Assembly (NCBI RefSeq): GCF_025655475.1
Contig: NZ_JAHTIK010000001.1
Location: 5,781,325 to 5,844,389 of the forward strand
Source of the DNA: Kitasatospora sp. DSM 101779
Lineage (GTDB): Bacteria > Actinomycetota > Actinomycetes > Streptomycetales > Streptomycetaceae
Reading direction: 5' to 3'
Length of the DNA stretch: 63,065 bases
Shown: piece by piece, positions 1-8,516 of the stretch
Layout of the letters: each line of letters begins with the position of its first letter
How positions within the stretch are numbered: the first letter of the stretch is position 1
Made by a program: the position numbers and the translations under genes
Notes under the pieces: model-generated
Told to the model about the DNA's origin: nothing
The model's database searches: none
What the model saw: the letters and a program-made list of their open reading frames with translations, nothing else

Positions 1-644
1 CGATCCGCCGGCGCGGACGGCCGGCCGGTGCGCCGGGGGACCTCGAGGGCGGCCGCCCGGCCGCCCTCGCCTCCCTGCCCCCGCGCACCGGCCTCGGCCG
101 TCCGCACGACCTCCAGTGCCGTGCCGTCCGCATCCGGCCCGCCACCGACCGACCCCGCCACCGAGGCCGAACGCAGCGGTGTGCCCGCCCCCATCGCTTC
201 ACACCCCTTCGTGTCGACGCCGCGGGTGCCCACTGCTCCTGCACCGCGGCCCGGTCGTCCTGGAAGTGACGAGAGCCGCCCGGTTGCCGGACCGTCCGCG
301 GGCCACTCGCCCGGCCCGGGCCGGAGTCCGGCGCCCTTCCCGACCCCCCAGGTCAGGGCAACTCTCGTTCGCGGAACTGAAGTTACTTTCGTGGTCGGTG
401 TGACTCAACGCAGCCCGGGTCACTTCACTCATAAGGGTGATCCGGATCCGATTCCGGTCGTGCGCGGGCGCCGGAGTGCGACCGGACCGGGCCCGGCGCT
501 CCGGAGCGCACCCCGGACGACGTGCGCCGCGGACCGGCCGCAGGGCCGATCGCGTGCCGCCGCGCGCGGATTGACGCGCAGCTGTGCGGGCCGCTGCCGA
601 ATGGCGCGGACCGGGGCGCCCGCCGGGCGCGGTAGTCTCGACAG
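1..644. other. No gene recognised (left edge)
   Basis: Very GC-rich sequence with open frames on both strands but none with recognisable protein character. The stretch around 360-445 is less GC-rich and may hold promoter elements for the gene that follows. I see no RNA gene or repeat. Confidence 0.5.
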
Positions 645-1481
645 GTGCCGAAACTGTCCGACGTGATCGCCTCGCTCGAAGAGCTGTACCCGCCGCAGTG
701 GGCGGAGTCCTGGGACGCCGTCGGGCTGGTCTGCGGCGACCCGGAGGCCGAGGTCCGGCGCGTGCTGTTCGCGGTGGACCCGGTGCAGGCGGTGGTCGAC
801 GAGGCCGCCGCGTGGGGCGCCGACCTGGTCGTCACCCACCACCCCCTCTACCTGCGCGGCACCACCAGCGTCGCCGCCACCACCTTCAAGGGCCGGGTCG
901 TGCACACCCTGATCCGGCAGGGCATCGCGCTGCACGTCGCGCACACCAACGCCGACCACGCCGACCCCGGCGTCTCCGACGCCCTCGCCGAGGCGGTCGG
1001 CCTGCGCGTCACCGGCCCGCTCGTCCCCGACCCCACCGACCCGGCCGGCCGCCGCGGCGGCGGCCGGATCGGCGTGCTGCCCGAGCCGATGACCCTCGCC
1101 GCCTTCGCCGCGCAGGTCGCCGCCGGGCTGCCCGCCACCGCCACCGGCGTCCGCGTCTCGGGCGACCCGGAGCGGACGATCTCCCGGGTCGCCGTCTGCG
1201 GCGGCTCCGGCGACAGCTTCTTCGCCGAGGTCCGCGCCGCGGACGTCGACGCCTACGTCACCGCCGACCTGCGCCACCACCCCGCCTCCGAGGCGTCCGA
1301 GGCCGCCCCGATCGCCCTCGTCGACGCCGCCCACTGGGCCACCGAATGGCCCTGGCTCAACCTCGCCGCCCGGTCCCTGACCGAGGCGGCCGGCAAGCAC
1401 GGCTGGCAGCTGGAGACGAAGGTCTCCGACCTGGTCACCGACCCGTGGACGGGGCACGCCCCCATGCCGTACACCGCCTGA
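645..1481 (+). CDS. Nif3-like dinuclear metal centre protein
   Basis: This 278-residue protein belongs to the Nif3/YbgI (GTP cyclohydrolase I type 2-like) family, which forms toroidal hexamers with a two-metal site; its cellular role is poorly defined. Family landmarks are visible: an N-terminal WDAVGL segment, a VVTHHPLY metal-binding motif near residues 64-71, an AHTNAD segment near residue 100, and a C-terminal DAAHWATEWPWL segment. The start is a GTG. Length is normal for actinobacterial members without the inserted PII-like domain. It heads a short plus-strand run with the zinc-ribbon and RNase H genes, a common Streptomyces gene order. Assignment to family is firm; the function is not known. 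Confidence 0.9.
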   Translation: MPKLSDVIASLEELYPPQWAESWDAVGLVCGDPEAEVRRVLFAVDPVQAVVDEAAAWGADLVVTHHPLYLRGTTSVAATTFKGRVVHTLIRQGIALHVAHTNADHADPGVSDALAEAVGLRVTGPLVPDPTDPAGRRGGGRIGVLPEPMTLAAFAAQVAAGLPATATGVRVSGDPERTISRVAVCGGSGDSFFAEVRAADVDAYVTADLRHHPASEASEAAPIALVDAAHWATEWPWLNLAARSLTEAAGKHGWQLETKVSDLVTDPWTGHAPMPYTA

Positions 1482-1512
1482 CACCTGATCGATTCACACA
1501 GGAGCTTCCCGC

Positions 1513-2256
1513 TTGAACGCCGCGCCCGCCGACCAGATCCGCCTGCTCGACCTGCAGGCCATCGACTCCCGCCTGGACCAGCTGGCCCACCGGCGCCGCA
1601 CCCTGCCCGAGCTCGCCGAGATCGAGAAGGCCGGCGCCGACCACACCGCACTCAAGGACCTGGTCGTCGCCGCCCAGGCCCAGCTCTCCGACACCATCCG
1701 CGAGCAGACCAAGGCCGAGCAGGACGTCGAGCAGGTCCGCGCCCGCGCCGCCCGCAACCAGCAGCGGATGGACTCCGGCACCGTCACCTCCCCGAAGGAC
1801 CTGGAGAACCTCCAGCACGAGATCGGCTCGCTCGCCAAGCGCCAGTCCGACCTGGAGGACGTCGTCCTGGAGGTCATGGAGCGCCTGGAGTCCGCCCAGA
1901 GCCGGGTCACCGAGCTGACGGCCCGTCTGCAGCACTCCGAGGTCGTCCTCAAGGAGGCCGAGGAGCACCGTGACGCCGCCTGGGGCGAGATCGACGCCGA
2001 GGTCGAGAAGACCACCCGCGACCGTGAGACCGTCGCCAAGGTCATCCCCGCCGACCTGCTCAAGCTCTACACCCGCCTGCGCGAGCAGCAGGGCGGCGTC
2101 GGCGCGGCCCGCCTCCAGCAGCGCCGCTGCGAGGGCTGCCGGGTCGAGTTCGCCATCACCGACCTCAACGCCATCAAGGCGGAGCCGGCCGACGCGGTCG
2201 TCCGCTGCGAGAACTGCGGCCGCATCCTGGTGCGCACCGCCGAGTCGGGCGTCTGA
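1513..2256 (+). CDS. C4-type zinc-ribbon, coiled-coil protein
   Basis: A 247-residue protein that starts at TTG with an AGGAG ribosome-binding site about 8 nt upstream. Roughly residues 5-180 are heptad-rich and rich in Glu, Lys, Gln and Arg, predicting a long antiparallel coiled coil. The C-terminus carries a four-cysteine zinc ribbon (CEGC near residue 204 and CENC near residue 236). This matches the actinobacterial zf-RING_7/CT398-like family, thought to bind nucleic acid or act as a scaffold. It lies 31 bp after the Nif3-like gene and 5 bp before the RNase H fusion, so the three are probably co-transcribed. Family call is firm; biochemical role is unknown. Confidence 0.88.
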   Translation: MNAAPADQIRLLDLQAIDSRLDQLAHRRRTLPELAEIEKAGADHTALKDLVVAAQAQLSDTIREQTKAEQDVEQVRARAARNQQRMDSGTVTSPKDLENLQHEIGSLAKRQSDLEDVVLEVMERLESAQSRVTELTARLQHSEVVLKEAEEHRDAAWGEIDAEVEKTTRDRETVAKVIPADLLKLYTRLREQQGGVGAARLQQRRCEGCRVEFAITDLNAIKAEPADAVVRCENCGRILVRTAESGV

Positions 2257-2261
2257 TCGGC

Positions 2262-3416
2262 GTGTCCCCCCGCAGGTTCATCGTCGAGGCCGACGGCGGC
2301 TCCCGGGGCAACCCGGGGCCGGCCGGCTACGGCGCCGTCGTCCGCGACGCCGACACCGGGGCGATCATCGCCGAGGCCGCGGAGTTCATCGGCCACGCCA
2401 CCAACAACGTGGCCGAGTACCGCGGCCTGATCGCCGGCCTGCGGGCCGCCCACGGCCTCGACCCGGACGCCTCCGTCGACGTCCGGATGGACTCCAAGCT
2501 CGTCGTCGAGCAGATGTCCGGCCGCTGGAAGATCAAGCACCCCGACATGCAGCCGCTGGCCGCCGAGGCCCGCACCGTCTTCCCGCGCGGCCGCGTCGCC
2601 TACACCTGGATCCCGCGCGAGCGGAACAAGGACGCCGACCGGCTCGCCAACGAGGCCATGGACGCCGGCCGGGCCGGCCGGCAGTGGGAACCGCGGGCCG
2701 CCGCGGCCTCCGCAGTCCCGGCCGCCCCGCTGGAGGAGCCGCTGCCCGAACCCGCCGCCCCCCGGGCCGGCTGGGCCGCGCCCGCCGACCTCGGCACCCC
2801 CACCACCTTCGTCCTGCTCCGGCACGGCGAGACCGCCCTCACCCCGCAGAAGCGCTTCTCCGGCAGCGGCGGAACCGATCCCGAGCTCTCCGAGAAGGGC
2901 CGCTGGCAGGCCGACCGGGTCGCCGAGGCGCTCGCCGCCCGCGGCACCGTCCAGGCGGTCGTCAGCTCCCCGATGCGGCGCACCCGCGAGACCGCGGAGG
3001 CGGTCGCCCGGCGGCTCGGCCTGGAGGTCCGGATCGAGGACGGCCTGCGGGAGCTCGACTTCGGCGCCTGGGAGGGTCTCACCTTCGGCGAGGTCCAGCA
3101 GCAGTACCCCGACGACCTGAACGCCTGGCTCGCCTCCAGCAAGGCCAAGCCCACCGGCAGCAGCGAGAGCTTCGCCTCCCTCGCCCACCGGACGGGCGTC
3201 GCCCGCGACAAGATCATCGCCCGCCACCCCGGCCGGACGGTCCTCGTCGTCTCCCACGTCAGCCCGATCAAGACCCTCGTCCGCCTCGCCCTCGGCGCCC
3301 CGCCCGACGCGGTCTACCGGATGGAGCTCTCCGCAGCCTCCCTCTGCGCCGTCCAGTACTACGCCGACGGCAACGCCTCCCTGCGCCTCCTCAACGACAC
3401 CGGCCACCTGCGGTAG
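2262..3416 (+). CDS. Bifunctional RNase HI / histidine (acid) phosphatase
   Basis: A 384-residue two-domain protein. Residues about 1-135 are a type I RNase H fold: the first catalytic Asp lies in EADGGSRGNPG, and further acidic residues follow in NVAEYRGL, VRMDSKLV and NKDADRLAN. After a Pro/Ala-rich linker (about 145-175), residues about 180-384 are a histidine phosphatase with the RHG catalytic motif in LLRHGET and the second catalytic His in VSHVSP. The same fusion is known from mycobacteria (Rv2228c type) and streptomycetes; the phosphatase half has been linked to alpha-ribazole phosphate in cobalamin metabolism. GTG start, 5 bp after the preceding stop codon. Confidence 0.92.
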   Translation: MSPRRFIVEADGGSRGNPGPAGYGAVVRDADTGAIIAEAAEFIGHATNNVAEYRGLIAGLRAAHGLDPDASVDVRMDSKLVVEQMSGRWKIKHPDMQPLAAEARTVFPRGRVAYTWIPRERNKDADRLANEAMDAGRAGRQWEPRAAAASAVPAAPLEEPLPEPAAPRAGWAAPADLGTPTTFVLLRHGETALTPQKRFSGSGGTDPELSEKGRWQADRVAEALAARGTVQAVVSSPMRRTRETAEAVARRLGLEVRIEDGLRELDFGAWEGLTFGEVQQQYPDDLNAWLASSKAKPTGSSESFASLAHRTGVARDKIIARHPGRTVLVVSHVSPIKTLVRLALGAPPDAVYRMELSAASLCAVQYYADGNASLRLLNDTGHLR

Positions 3417-3579
3417 GAGCGGGTCAGGGGGCAGCACGTCAGGGGCGCTGGCCGACTCTGCAGGTCCGGCGAGGGCAGTCAGGGCGCCGGGGGCGGAACT
3501 GCGCAAGCCGGGGCCGGCGTACTTCGCAGGTCCGGCCCTGCCCCGATTGCGCAGTCCCGCCCCCGGACGGCCGCTTCGC

Positions 3580-4380
3580 CTAGTGGATCTCGTTGACGAC
3601 GACGTCGAGCTGCCAGGGGCGGCGGGCGGTGCCGCGGGCGGGGACCTCGACGCGGTGGCCCAGGGCGGTGAGGGCGTCGACGAGTTCGCCGGGGGTGGCC
3701 GGGTCGTCGCCCGCGTTCAGCAGGTCCCGGACGAGGCGGCCCTTGGTGGCCTTGTTGAAGTGGCTGACCACCGAGCGCTTGAGCTCGCCGCCGACCTCGC
3801 GCTCGTGCAACACCCGTACGGTCGCCGTCCGCCCCGCGACCTCCCCGGCCGGCTTCCACGCCGCCGCGTACGCGGAACTCCGCAGGTCGAGCACCAGACC
3901 CTCACCCGCAGCCTCCGGCAGGACCTCCGCGGTGGCGGCCCGCCAGTGCGCCCCGAGTGCTCCGAGCGGCGGCAGCTTCACCCCCATCGAGCAGCGGTAG
4001 GGCGGAATCCGGTCGCCGATCCGTACGGCGCCCCACAGCCCGGAGAAAACCAGCAGCGTGCGCTCCGCCCGCTCGAACGCCTCCTGGTCGAGCTTGGCGA
4101 GGCCCAGGTTGTCGAAGAGCACGCCGGTGTACACCTCGCCGGCCGGCAGGGCCCCGGCCGTGGGCAGCCCGGCGTTGCGCGCGATCTCGCCCCGCAGCCC
4201 CTGGGACAGGCCGAGCACCTGGGCCGCGGTGTCCTCGTCGCCGCGGCAGAGTCCGACCAGCGCGTCGAGCACGGCCCGCCGTGCCGCGGTCAGCCCGGGC
4301 AGGGACAGCGCGTCCAGGTCGACCGGGGCGCCCTCCGCCGACGCGGCCTTCCCCTCCGAGGGCGGCAACAGGACCAGCAC
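3580..4380 (-). CDS. yaaA: Peroxide stress protein YaaA (DUF328 family)
   Basis: The protein begins at a GTG giving VLVLLPPSEGK, the hallmark N-terminus of the YaaA/UPF0246 family; the frame extends further upstream but that part does not resemble the family. Length is 266 residues. Other family landmarks are the NLGLAKLD and LVFSGLWG segments and a C-terminal HFNKATKGRLVRDLL. In E. coli YaaA limits intracellular iron and oxidative DNA damage during peroxide stress. It is convergent with the RNase H fusion and divergent from the RNB ribonuclease. Confidence 0.88.
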   Translation of the reverse strand: MLVLLPPSEGKAASAEGAPVDLDALSLPGLTAARRAVLDALVGLCRGDEDTAAQVLGLSQGLRGEIARNAGLPTAGALPAGEVYTGVLFDNLGLAKLDQEAFERAERTLLVFSGLWGAVRIGDRIPPYRCSMGVKLPPLGALGAHWRAATAEVLPEAAGEGLVLDLRSSAYAAAWKPAGEVAGRTATVRVLHEREVGGELKRSVVSHFNKATKGRLVRDLLNAGDDPATPGELVDALTALGHRVEVPARGTARRPWQLDVVVNEIH

Positions 4381-4570
4381 GGCGGCACTCCTCAACACTT
4401 TGTGGCGGACGTCCCCGCCACTGTACTGGCGACCGGCGGCCCGCCCCGCAGCCGTCCACCCGCTGTTCCCGCCGCCCGTCAACTCCCTGCCGCGCGGACT
4501 CACCGCCCCTGACCACCGGACGGGACGCGCCCGACGGGCCCGCCGCTGCCCGCCCCCTTACGCTGCGGTC

Positions 4571-6019
4571 ATGCCACGTCGACAACTGAGTGTCCGCACC
4601 GCCGACACCGCCCGGATCAACACCGAGCTCGCCGAGCTGCGCAGCCGGCTGGAGATCCGCACCGACTGGCCCGCCGAGGTGCTCGCCGAGGCGGACCGCG
4701 CGGCCGCCGTGCCCCGGCTGCCGGACGCCGACGCGACCGACGTGGAACTCTTCACCCTCGACCCGCCGGACTCCCGCGACCTCGACCAGGCGATGCACCT
4801 GGCCCGCCGTGACGGCGGCTACCGCGTGCACTACGCGATCGCCGACGTCAGCGCGTTCGTCGTGCCGGGCGGGGCGGTGGAGGCGGAGTCCCGCCGCCGG
4901 GTGCAGACCCTGTACTTCCCGGACGTGCGGGTGCCGCTGCACCCGCCCCGGATCTCCGAGGACGCGGCCAGTCTGCTGCCGGGCCGGCTGCGCCCCGCCC
5001 TGCTCTGGCAGATCGACCTCGACGCGGACGGCGCCGTGGTGCTCGCCGACGTCCGCCGCGCCCAGGTCCGCTCCCGCCGCAGACTCGACTACGCCGGCGT
5101 CCAGGAGGCGCTCAACGCGGGCACGGCCGACGAGCAGCTCCGGCTGCTCGCCGAGGTCGGACGGCTGCGCGAACAGCAGGAGGCCGCCCGCGGCGGCATC
5201 AGCCTGCCCGTCCCGGAGCAGGAGGTCGAGCCGGCCGACGGCGGCTACCGGCTCGCCTACCGCACCCCGTGTCCCGCCGACGCCTGGAACGCGCAGATCT
5301 CCCTGCTCACCGGCATGGCCGCCGCCGACCTCATGCTGGACGCGGGCATCGGCCTGCTCCGCACCCTGCCCGCCGCCCCCGAGGCCGCCTACGCCCGGCT
5401 GCGCCGGGTCGCCCGCGCACTCGGCGTGGACTGGCCCGGGTCCACCCCCTACCCCGAGCTGATCCGCTCGCTCGACCCCACCGACACCCGCAACGCCGCC
5501 TTCCTGGAGGAGTGCACCGGCCTGCTGCGCGGCGCCGGCTACCACGCCTTCGACGCCGCCAGGGGAGTGCCGCCGCCCGCCGACCCGGGCCACGCCGCGC
5601 TCGCCGCGCCGTACGCGCACTGCACCGCGCCGCTGCGCCGCCTCGCCGACCGGTACGCGCAGGAGATCTGCCTGGCGGTGGCCGGTGGCACCGACGTGCC
5701 CGGCTGGGTCCGCGACGAGCTGCTCGACGTGCCCGGGGACATGGCGCGCGGTGACCGGCGGGCGCACGAGGTCGAGCGGGCCTGCGTCGACCTGATCGAG
5801 GCCGAGGTGCTGCGCGGCCGCGAGGGCGAGGACTTCGACGCCGTGGTGATCGACGTCGACGAGCGGCGGCCCGCCCGGGGAACCGTTCAGCTCGCCGATC
5901 CCGCCGTCGTCGCCACGTGCGACGGCGAGGGGCCCGGGCTGCCGCTCGGCGAACGCATCCGCGTCCGCCTCACCAGTGCCGACCCCGCCACCCGAACCGT
6001 CCGCTTCGCACCCGTGTGA
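4571..6019 (+). CDS. RNB-domain (RNase II/R-like) ribonuclease
   Basis: A 482-residue protein starting at the ATG that gives MPRRQLSVR; the open frame runs upstream, but that part overlaps the divergent yaaA promoter region. The RNB catalytic core is clear: DPPDSRDLDQAMHL supplies the clustered catalytic Asp residues near residues 62-75, followed by YAIADVSAFV and a C-terminal region with HCTAPLRRLADRY. It is shorter than E. coli RNase II or R and lacks obvious cold-shock and S1 domains, like other actinobacterial short RNB proteins. Predicted 3' to 5' exoribonuclease. Its stop lies 7 bp before the next start. Confidence 0.9.
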   Translation: MPRRQLSVRTADTARINTELAELRSRLEIRTDWPAEVLAEADRAAAVPRLPDADATDVELFTLDPPDSRDLDQAMHLARRDGGYRVHYAIADVSAFVVPGGAVEAESRRRVQTLYFPDVRVPLHPPRISEDAASLLPGRLRPALLWQIDLDADGAVVLADVRRAQVRSRRRLDYAGVQEALNAGTADEQLRLLAEVGRLREQQEAARGGISLPVPEQEVEPADGGYRLAYRTPCPADAWNAQISLLTGMAAADLMLDAGIGLLRTLPAAPEAAYARLRRVARALGVDWPGSTPYPELIRSLDPTDTRNAAFLEECTGLLRGAGYHAFDAARGVPPPADPGHAALAAPYAHCTAPLRRLADRYAQEICLAVAGGTDVPGWVRDELLDVPGDMARGDRRAHEVERACVDLIEAEVLRGREGEDFDAVVIDVDERRPARGTVQLADPAVVATCDGEGPGLPLGERIRVRLTSADPATRTVRFAPV

Positions 6020-6026
6020 GCCGCCC

Positions 6027-7553
6027 GTGTCCCTGAGCCGACCCGTCCCGCCGTCGCCCGGCCCCGGCCGGGACGACCCCGCCGTCCGTCCGCCCGCCCC
6101 CGCGGGCGACCGGCGCCGCCGCCTGCTCGTCCTGGCGGTCTGCTGCCTCAGTCTGTTCATCGTCAGCCTCGACACCACCGTGGTGAACGTCGCGCTGCCG
6201 GCCGTCCAGCACGACCTCGGTGCACCCGCCTCCGGCCTGCAGTGGGTGATCGACGCCTACACCCTGGTGCTCGCCGCGCTGCTGATGCTCTCCGGCTCGG
6301 TGGCCGACCGGGTCGGCCGGCGGCGGATCTTCCTGATCGGCCTGCTGGTCTTCGTCCTCGGCTCCCTGCTGTGCAGCCTCGCGCCGGGCCTGGGCTGGCT
6401 GATCGCCTTCCGCAGCCTGCAGGCGGTCGGCGGCTCGATGCTCAACCCGGTGGCGATGTCGATCATCACCAACACCTTCACCCACCCGCGCGAACGGGCC
6501 CAGGCGATCGGTGTCTGGGGCGGTGTGGTCGGCATCTCCATGGCGCTCGGCCCGCTGATCGGCGGCTTCCTGGTGGACAGCGCCGGATGGCCGGCGATCT
6601 TCCTGGTCAACGTGCCGATCGGCCTCGCCGCCTTCGCACTGACCGTCCGGTATGTACCGGAGTCGCGTTCGCCGCGGCCGCGCCGGCTCGACCCGGTCGG
6701 GCAGGTGCTGATGCTGCTGCTGCTCGGCTGCGGCACCGCCGCGATCATCGAGGGACCGGGCCACGGCTGGACGTCCCCGCTGATCCTCACGCTGGCCGGG
6801 GTGGCGCTGGGCGCGCTCGTGCTGCTGCCGATGTGGGAGTCACGGGTGCGCGAGCCGCTGATCGACCCGCGGTTCTTCGCCAGTGTGCCGTTCAGCGGCG
6901 CCACCGTCACCGCGGTCTGCGCCTTCGCCTCGCTCGGCGGCTTCCTCTTCCTCAATGCGCTGTACCTGCAGGAGGTGCGCGGGTACGACCCGGTGCAGGC
7001 CGGGCTGTTCACGCTGCCGATGGCCGTGATGATGCTGGTCTTCGCGCCGGTGTCCGGGCGGATCGTCGGGCGGTCCGGGCCGCGGATGCCGCTGGTCTGC
7101 GCGGGCGCGGCGCTGGCCGCCAGCGGACTGCTGCTGACCAGGGTCGCCGCGGACTCGCCGCCGGCGCTGGTGCTCGGCGCCTACGCGTTGTTCGGGCTCG
7201 GCTTCGGGCTGGTGAACGCGCCGATCACCAACTCGGCGGTCTCCGGCATGCCGCTCGCCCAGGCGGGGGTGGCCGCCGCGGTCGCCTCGACCAGCCGCTC
7301 GGTCGGCCAGTCGCTCGGCGTGGCGGTGATCGGCACGGTGGTCACCTCGGCGCTGGTCGGCCCGGTCGCCACCGGATTCGCGGAGGCCAGCCACGCCGGC
7401 TGGTGGATCGTCACCGCGCTCGGCCTCGCCGTGATCGGACTGGGTCTGGTGACCACCACCCCGCGGGCCGCGGCGAGCGCCGCACGGGTCGCCGCCCGGC
7501 TCGACCCGGGCCGGGCCGGTGTGCCGGGCGGGGCCCCCGAGCGGCTACGATGA
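6027..7553 (+). CDS. MFS drug exporter, DHA2 (14-TMS) family
   Basis: A 508-residue membrane protein from the GTG chosen here; a longer in-frame start at 5976 would overlap the RNB gene. It shows the EmrB/QacA pattern: a first helix leading into SLDTTVVNVALPA (motif D1), then SGSVADRVGRRR between helices 2 and 3 (motif A), and about 14 hydrophobic segments overall. It is predicted to export small molecules by proton antiport. It belongs to the conserved flank, not to the biosynthetic cluster, and is probably co-transcribed with the RNB gene. Substrate unknown. Confidence 0.87.
   Translation: MSLSRPVPPSPGPGRDDPAVRPPAPAGDRRRRLLVLAVCCLSLFIVSLDTTVVNVALPAVQHDLGAPASGLQWVIDAYTLVLAALLMLSGSVADRVGRRRIFLIGLLVFVLGSLLCSLAPGLGWLIAFRSLQAVGGSMLNPVAMSIITNTFTHPRERAQAIGVWGGVVGISMALGPLIGGFLVDSAGWPAIFLVNVPIGLAAFALTVRYVPESRSPRPRRLDPVGQVLMLLLLGCGTAAIIEGPGHGWTSPLILTLAGVALGALVLLPMWESRVREPLIDPRFFASVPFSGATVTAVCAFASLGGFLFLNALYLQEVRGYDPVQAGLFTLPMAVMMLVFAPVSGRIVGRSGPRMPLVCAGAALAASGLLLTRVAADSPPALVLGAYALFGLGFGLVNAPITNSAVSGMPLAQAGVAAAVASTSRSVGQSLGVAVIGTVVTSALVGPVATGFAEASHAGWWIVTALGLAVIGLGLVTTTPRAAASAARVAARLDPGRAGVPGGAPERLR
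7546..7551 (+). promoter_or_regulatory. Candidate -10 element for rnpB
   Basis: TACGAT overlaps the last codons of the MFS gene and sits about 12 nt before the predicted 5' end of RNase P RNA. There is no room for a promoter between the two genes, so rnpB transcription must start inside the pump gene or read through from it. No good -35 is visible. Confidence 0.35.
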
Positions 7554-7562
7554 CCACTACGG

Positions 7563-7970
7563 CGGACGAGCCGGCCGGGCGGTCGCGACGGGTCCCTCAC
7601 GGGGCTCGCCGAGGAACGTCCGGGCTCCACAGAGCAGGGTGGTGGGTAACGCCCACCCGGGGTGACCCGCGGGACAGTGCCACAGAAAACAGACCGCCCA
7701 CCGCTTCGGCGGAGGGTAAGGGTGAAACGGTGGTGTAAGAGACCACCAGCGACCGAGGTGACTCGGCCGGCTCGGTAAACCCCACCTGGAGCAAGGTCAA
7801 GATCGGTGCCCCTCGGGGTGCCGTGCGCGGATGTCCGAGGGCTGCTCGCCCGAGTCCGCGGGTGGACCGCACGAGGCTGTCGGCAACGGCAGCCCTAGAT
7901 GGATGGCCGCCTCCCCGGGCCGCGCAAGCAACCCGGGAGACAGAACCCGGCGTACAGGCCGACTCGTCCG
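7563..7970 (+). ncRNA. rnpB: RNase P RNA, bacterial class A
   Basis: The catalytic RNA of RNase P, which matures tRNA 5' ends. The universally conserved GAGGAACGTCCGGGCTCCA block (P4/CR I region) lies near 7610-7628 and the CACAGAAAACAGACCGCC block follows near 7680-7697. The ends pair: 7563-7576 is complementary to 7957-7970 with one mismatch, forming helix P1. Length of about 408 nt fits actinobacterial rnpB. A strong intrinsic terminator follows 15 nt later. Confidence 0.95.
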
Positions 7971-7984
7971 CTGCCTAGCCGAGG

Positions 7985-8026
7985 AAGGCCCTCTGACCTG
8001 CGAATATGCAGGTCAGAGGGCCTTTT
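7985..8026 (+). terminator. Intrinsic terminator of rnpB
   Basis: A perfect 17-bp inverted repeat (7985-8001 with 8008-8024) around the 6-nt loop GAATAT, ending in a short T run. It marks the end of the conserved flank; the biosynthetic cluster begins on the other strand within 500 bp. Confidence 0.92.
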
Positions 8027-8516
8027 GCATGTCCGCTGGAGGACGTTCGTACTCCTGCCTGATCGAGCCTTTCCCGGCCTGTTTCCGGCTGCCCTGTGGC
8101 GATCGTGTGGCGGTGAGAGGGCTCCCGGAGGTGGCCCCTGTCTGGCGGTACAGGCCGGCTCCATCCGCCGTACCAGGGGCTTGCCGGGTCGGGCAGCAGA
8201 ACGATCCCCGAGCGGGAAGCCGGCCGGGCCGGGGCCGTGCCGTTCCGCCAGGTGGCCACCGGGCCGGCGCACCCTCTGCACGACCGGCGCCGTCGAGAGC
8301 GTGAACGGAACGTCGGGGTGGTCGTCCGTGCCTGCGGGGCCTCCCGAACGAGGCTGGATCGTGCTCCGGAACCCGGCGCCCCAGGTCTTCGTGCATCGCC
8401 TTCGACGGCCGACTCTCCGTCGGTTGACCGGCGCCGCATCGGGGATGCACCTGTGCCGTACGGACCCGGTGACTCGACCGGAGCCGGTGGGCGCCCTCGG
8501 CCGGAGCGGTCACCGG
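8027..8516. other. Intergenic boundary region between rnpB and the cluster
   Basis: No convincing gene on either strand. An imperfect inverted repeat around 8465-8515 (CCGGTGAC ... GTCACCGG) just past the stop of the minus-strand dehydratase could be its terminator. No integrase, tRNA or attachment-site-like repeat is visible. Confidence 0.45.

Noticed and set aside
28..666. Plus-strand open frame of about 210 codons at the left edge
   Set aside because: Pro/Arg/Ala-rich composition typical of out-of-frame GC-rich DNA; no family motif and it runs into the Nif3-like gene in another frame.
429..1484. Long Gly/Val-rich minus-strand frame opposite the Nif3-like gene
   Set aside because: Classic antisense shadow of a high-GC gene; the plus-strand product has clear family motifs.
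4058..4570. Upstream extension of the RNB ribonuclease frame
   Set aside because: It overlaps yaaA on the other strand and does not resemble RNB proteins; the ATG at 4571 gives a natural start.
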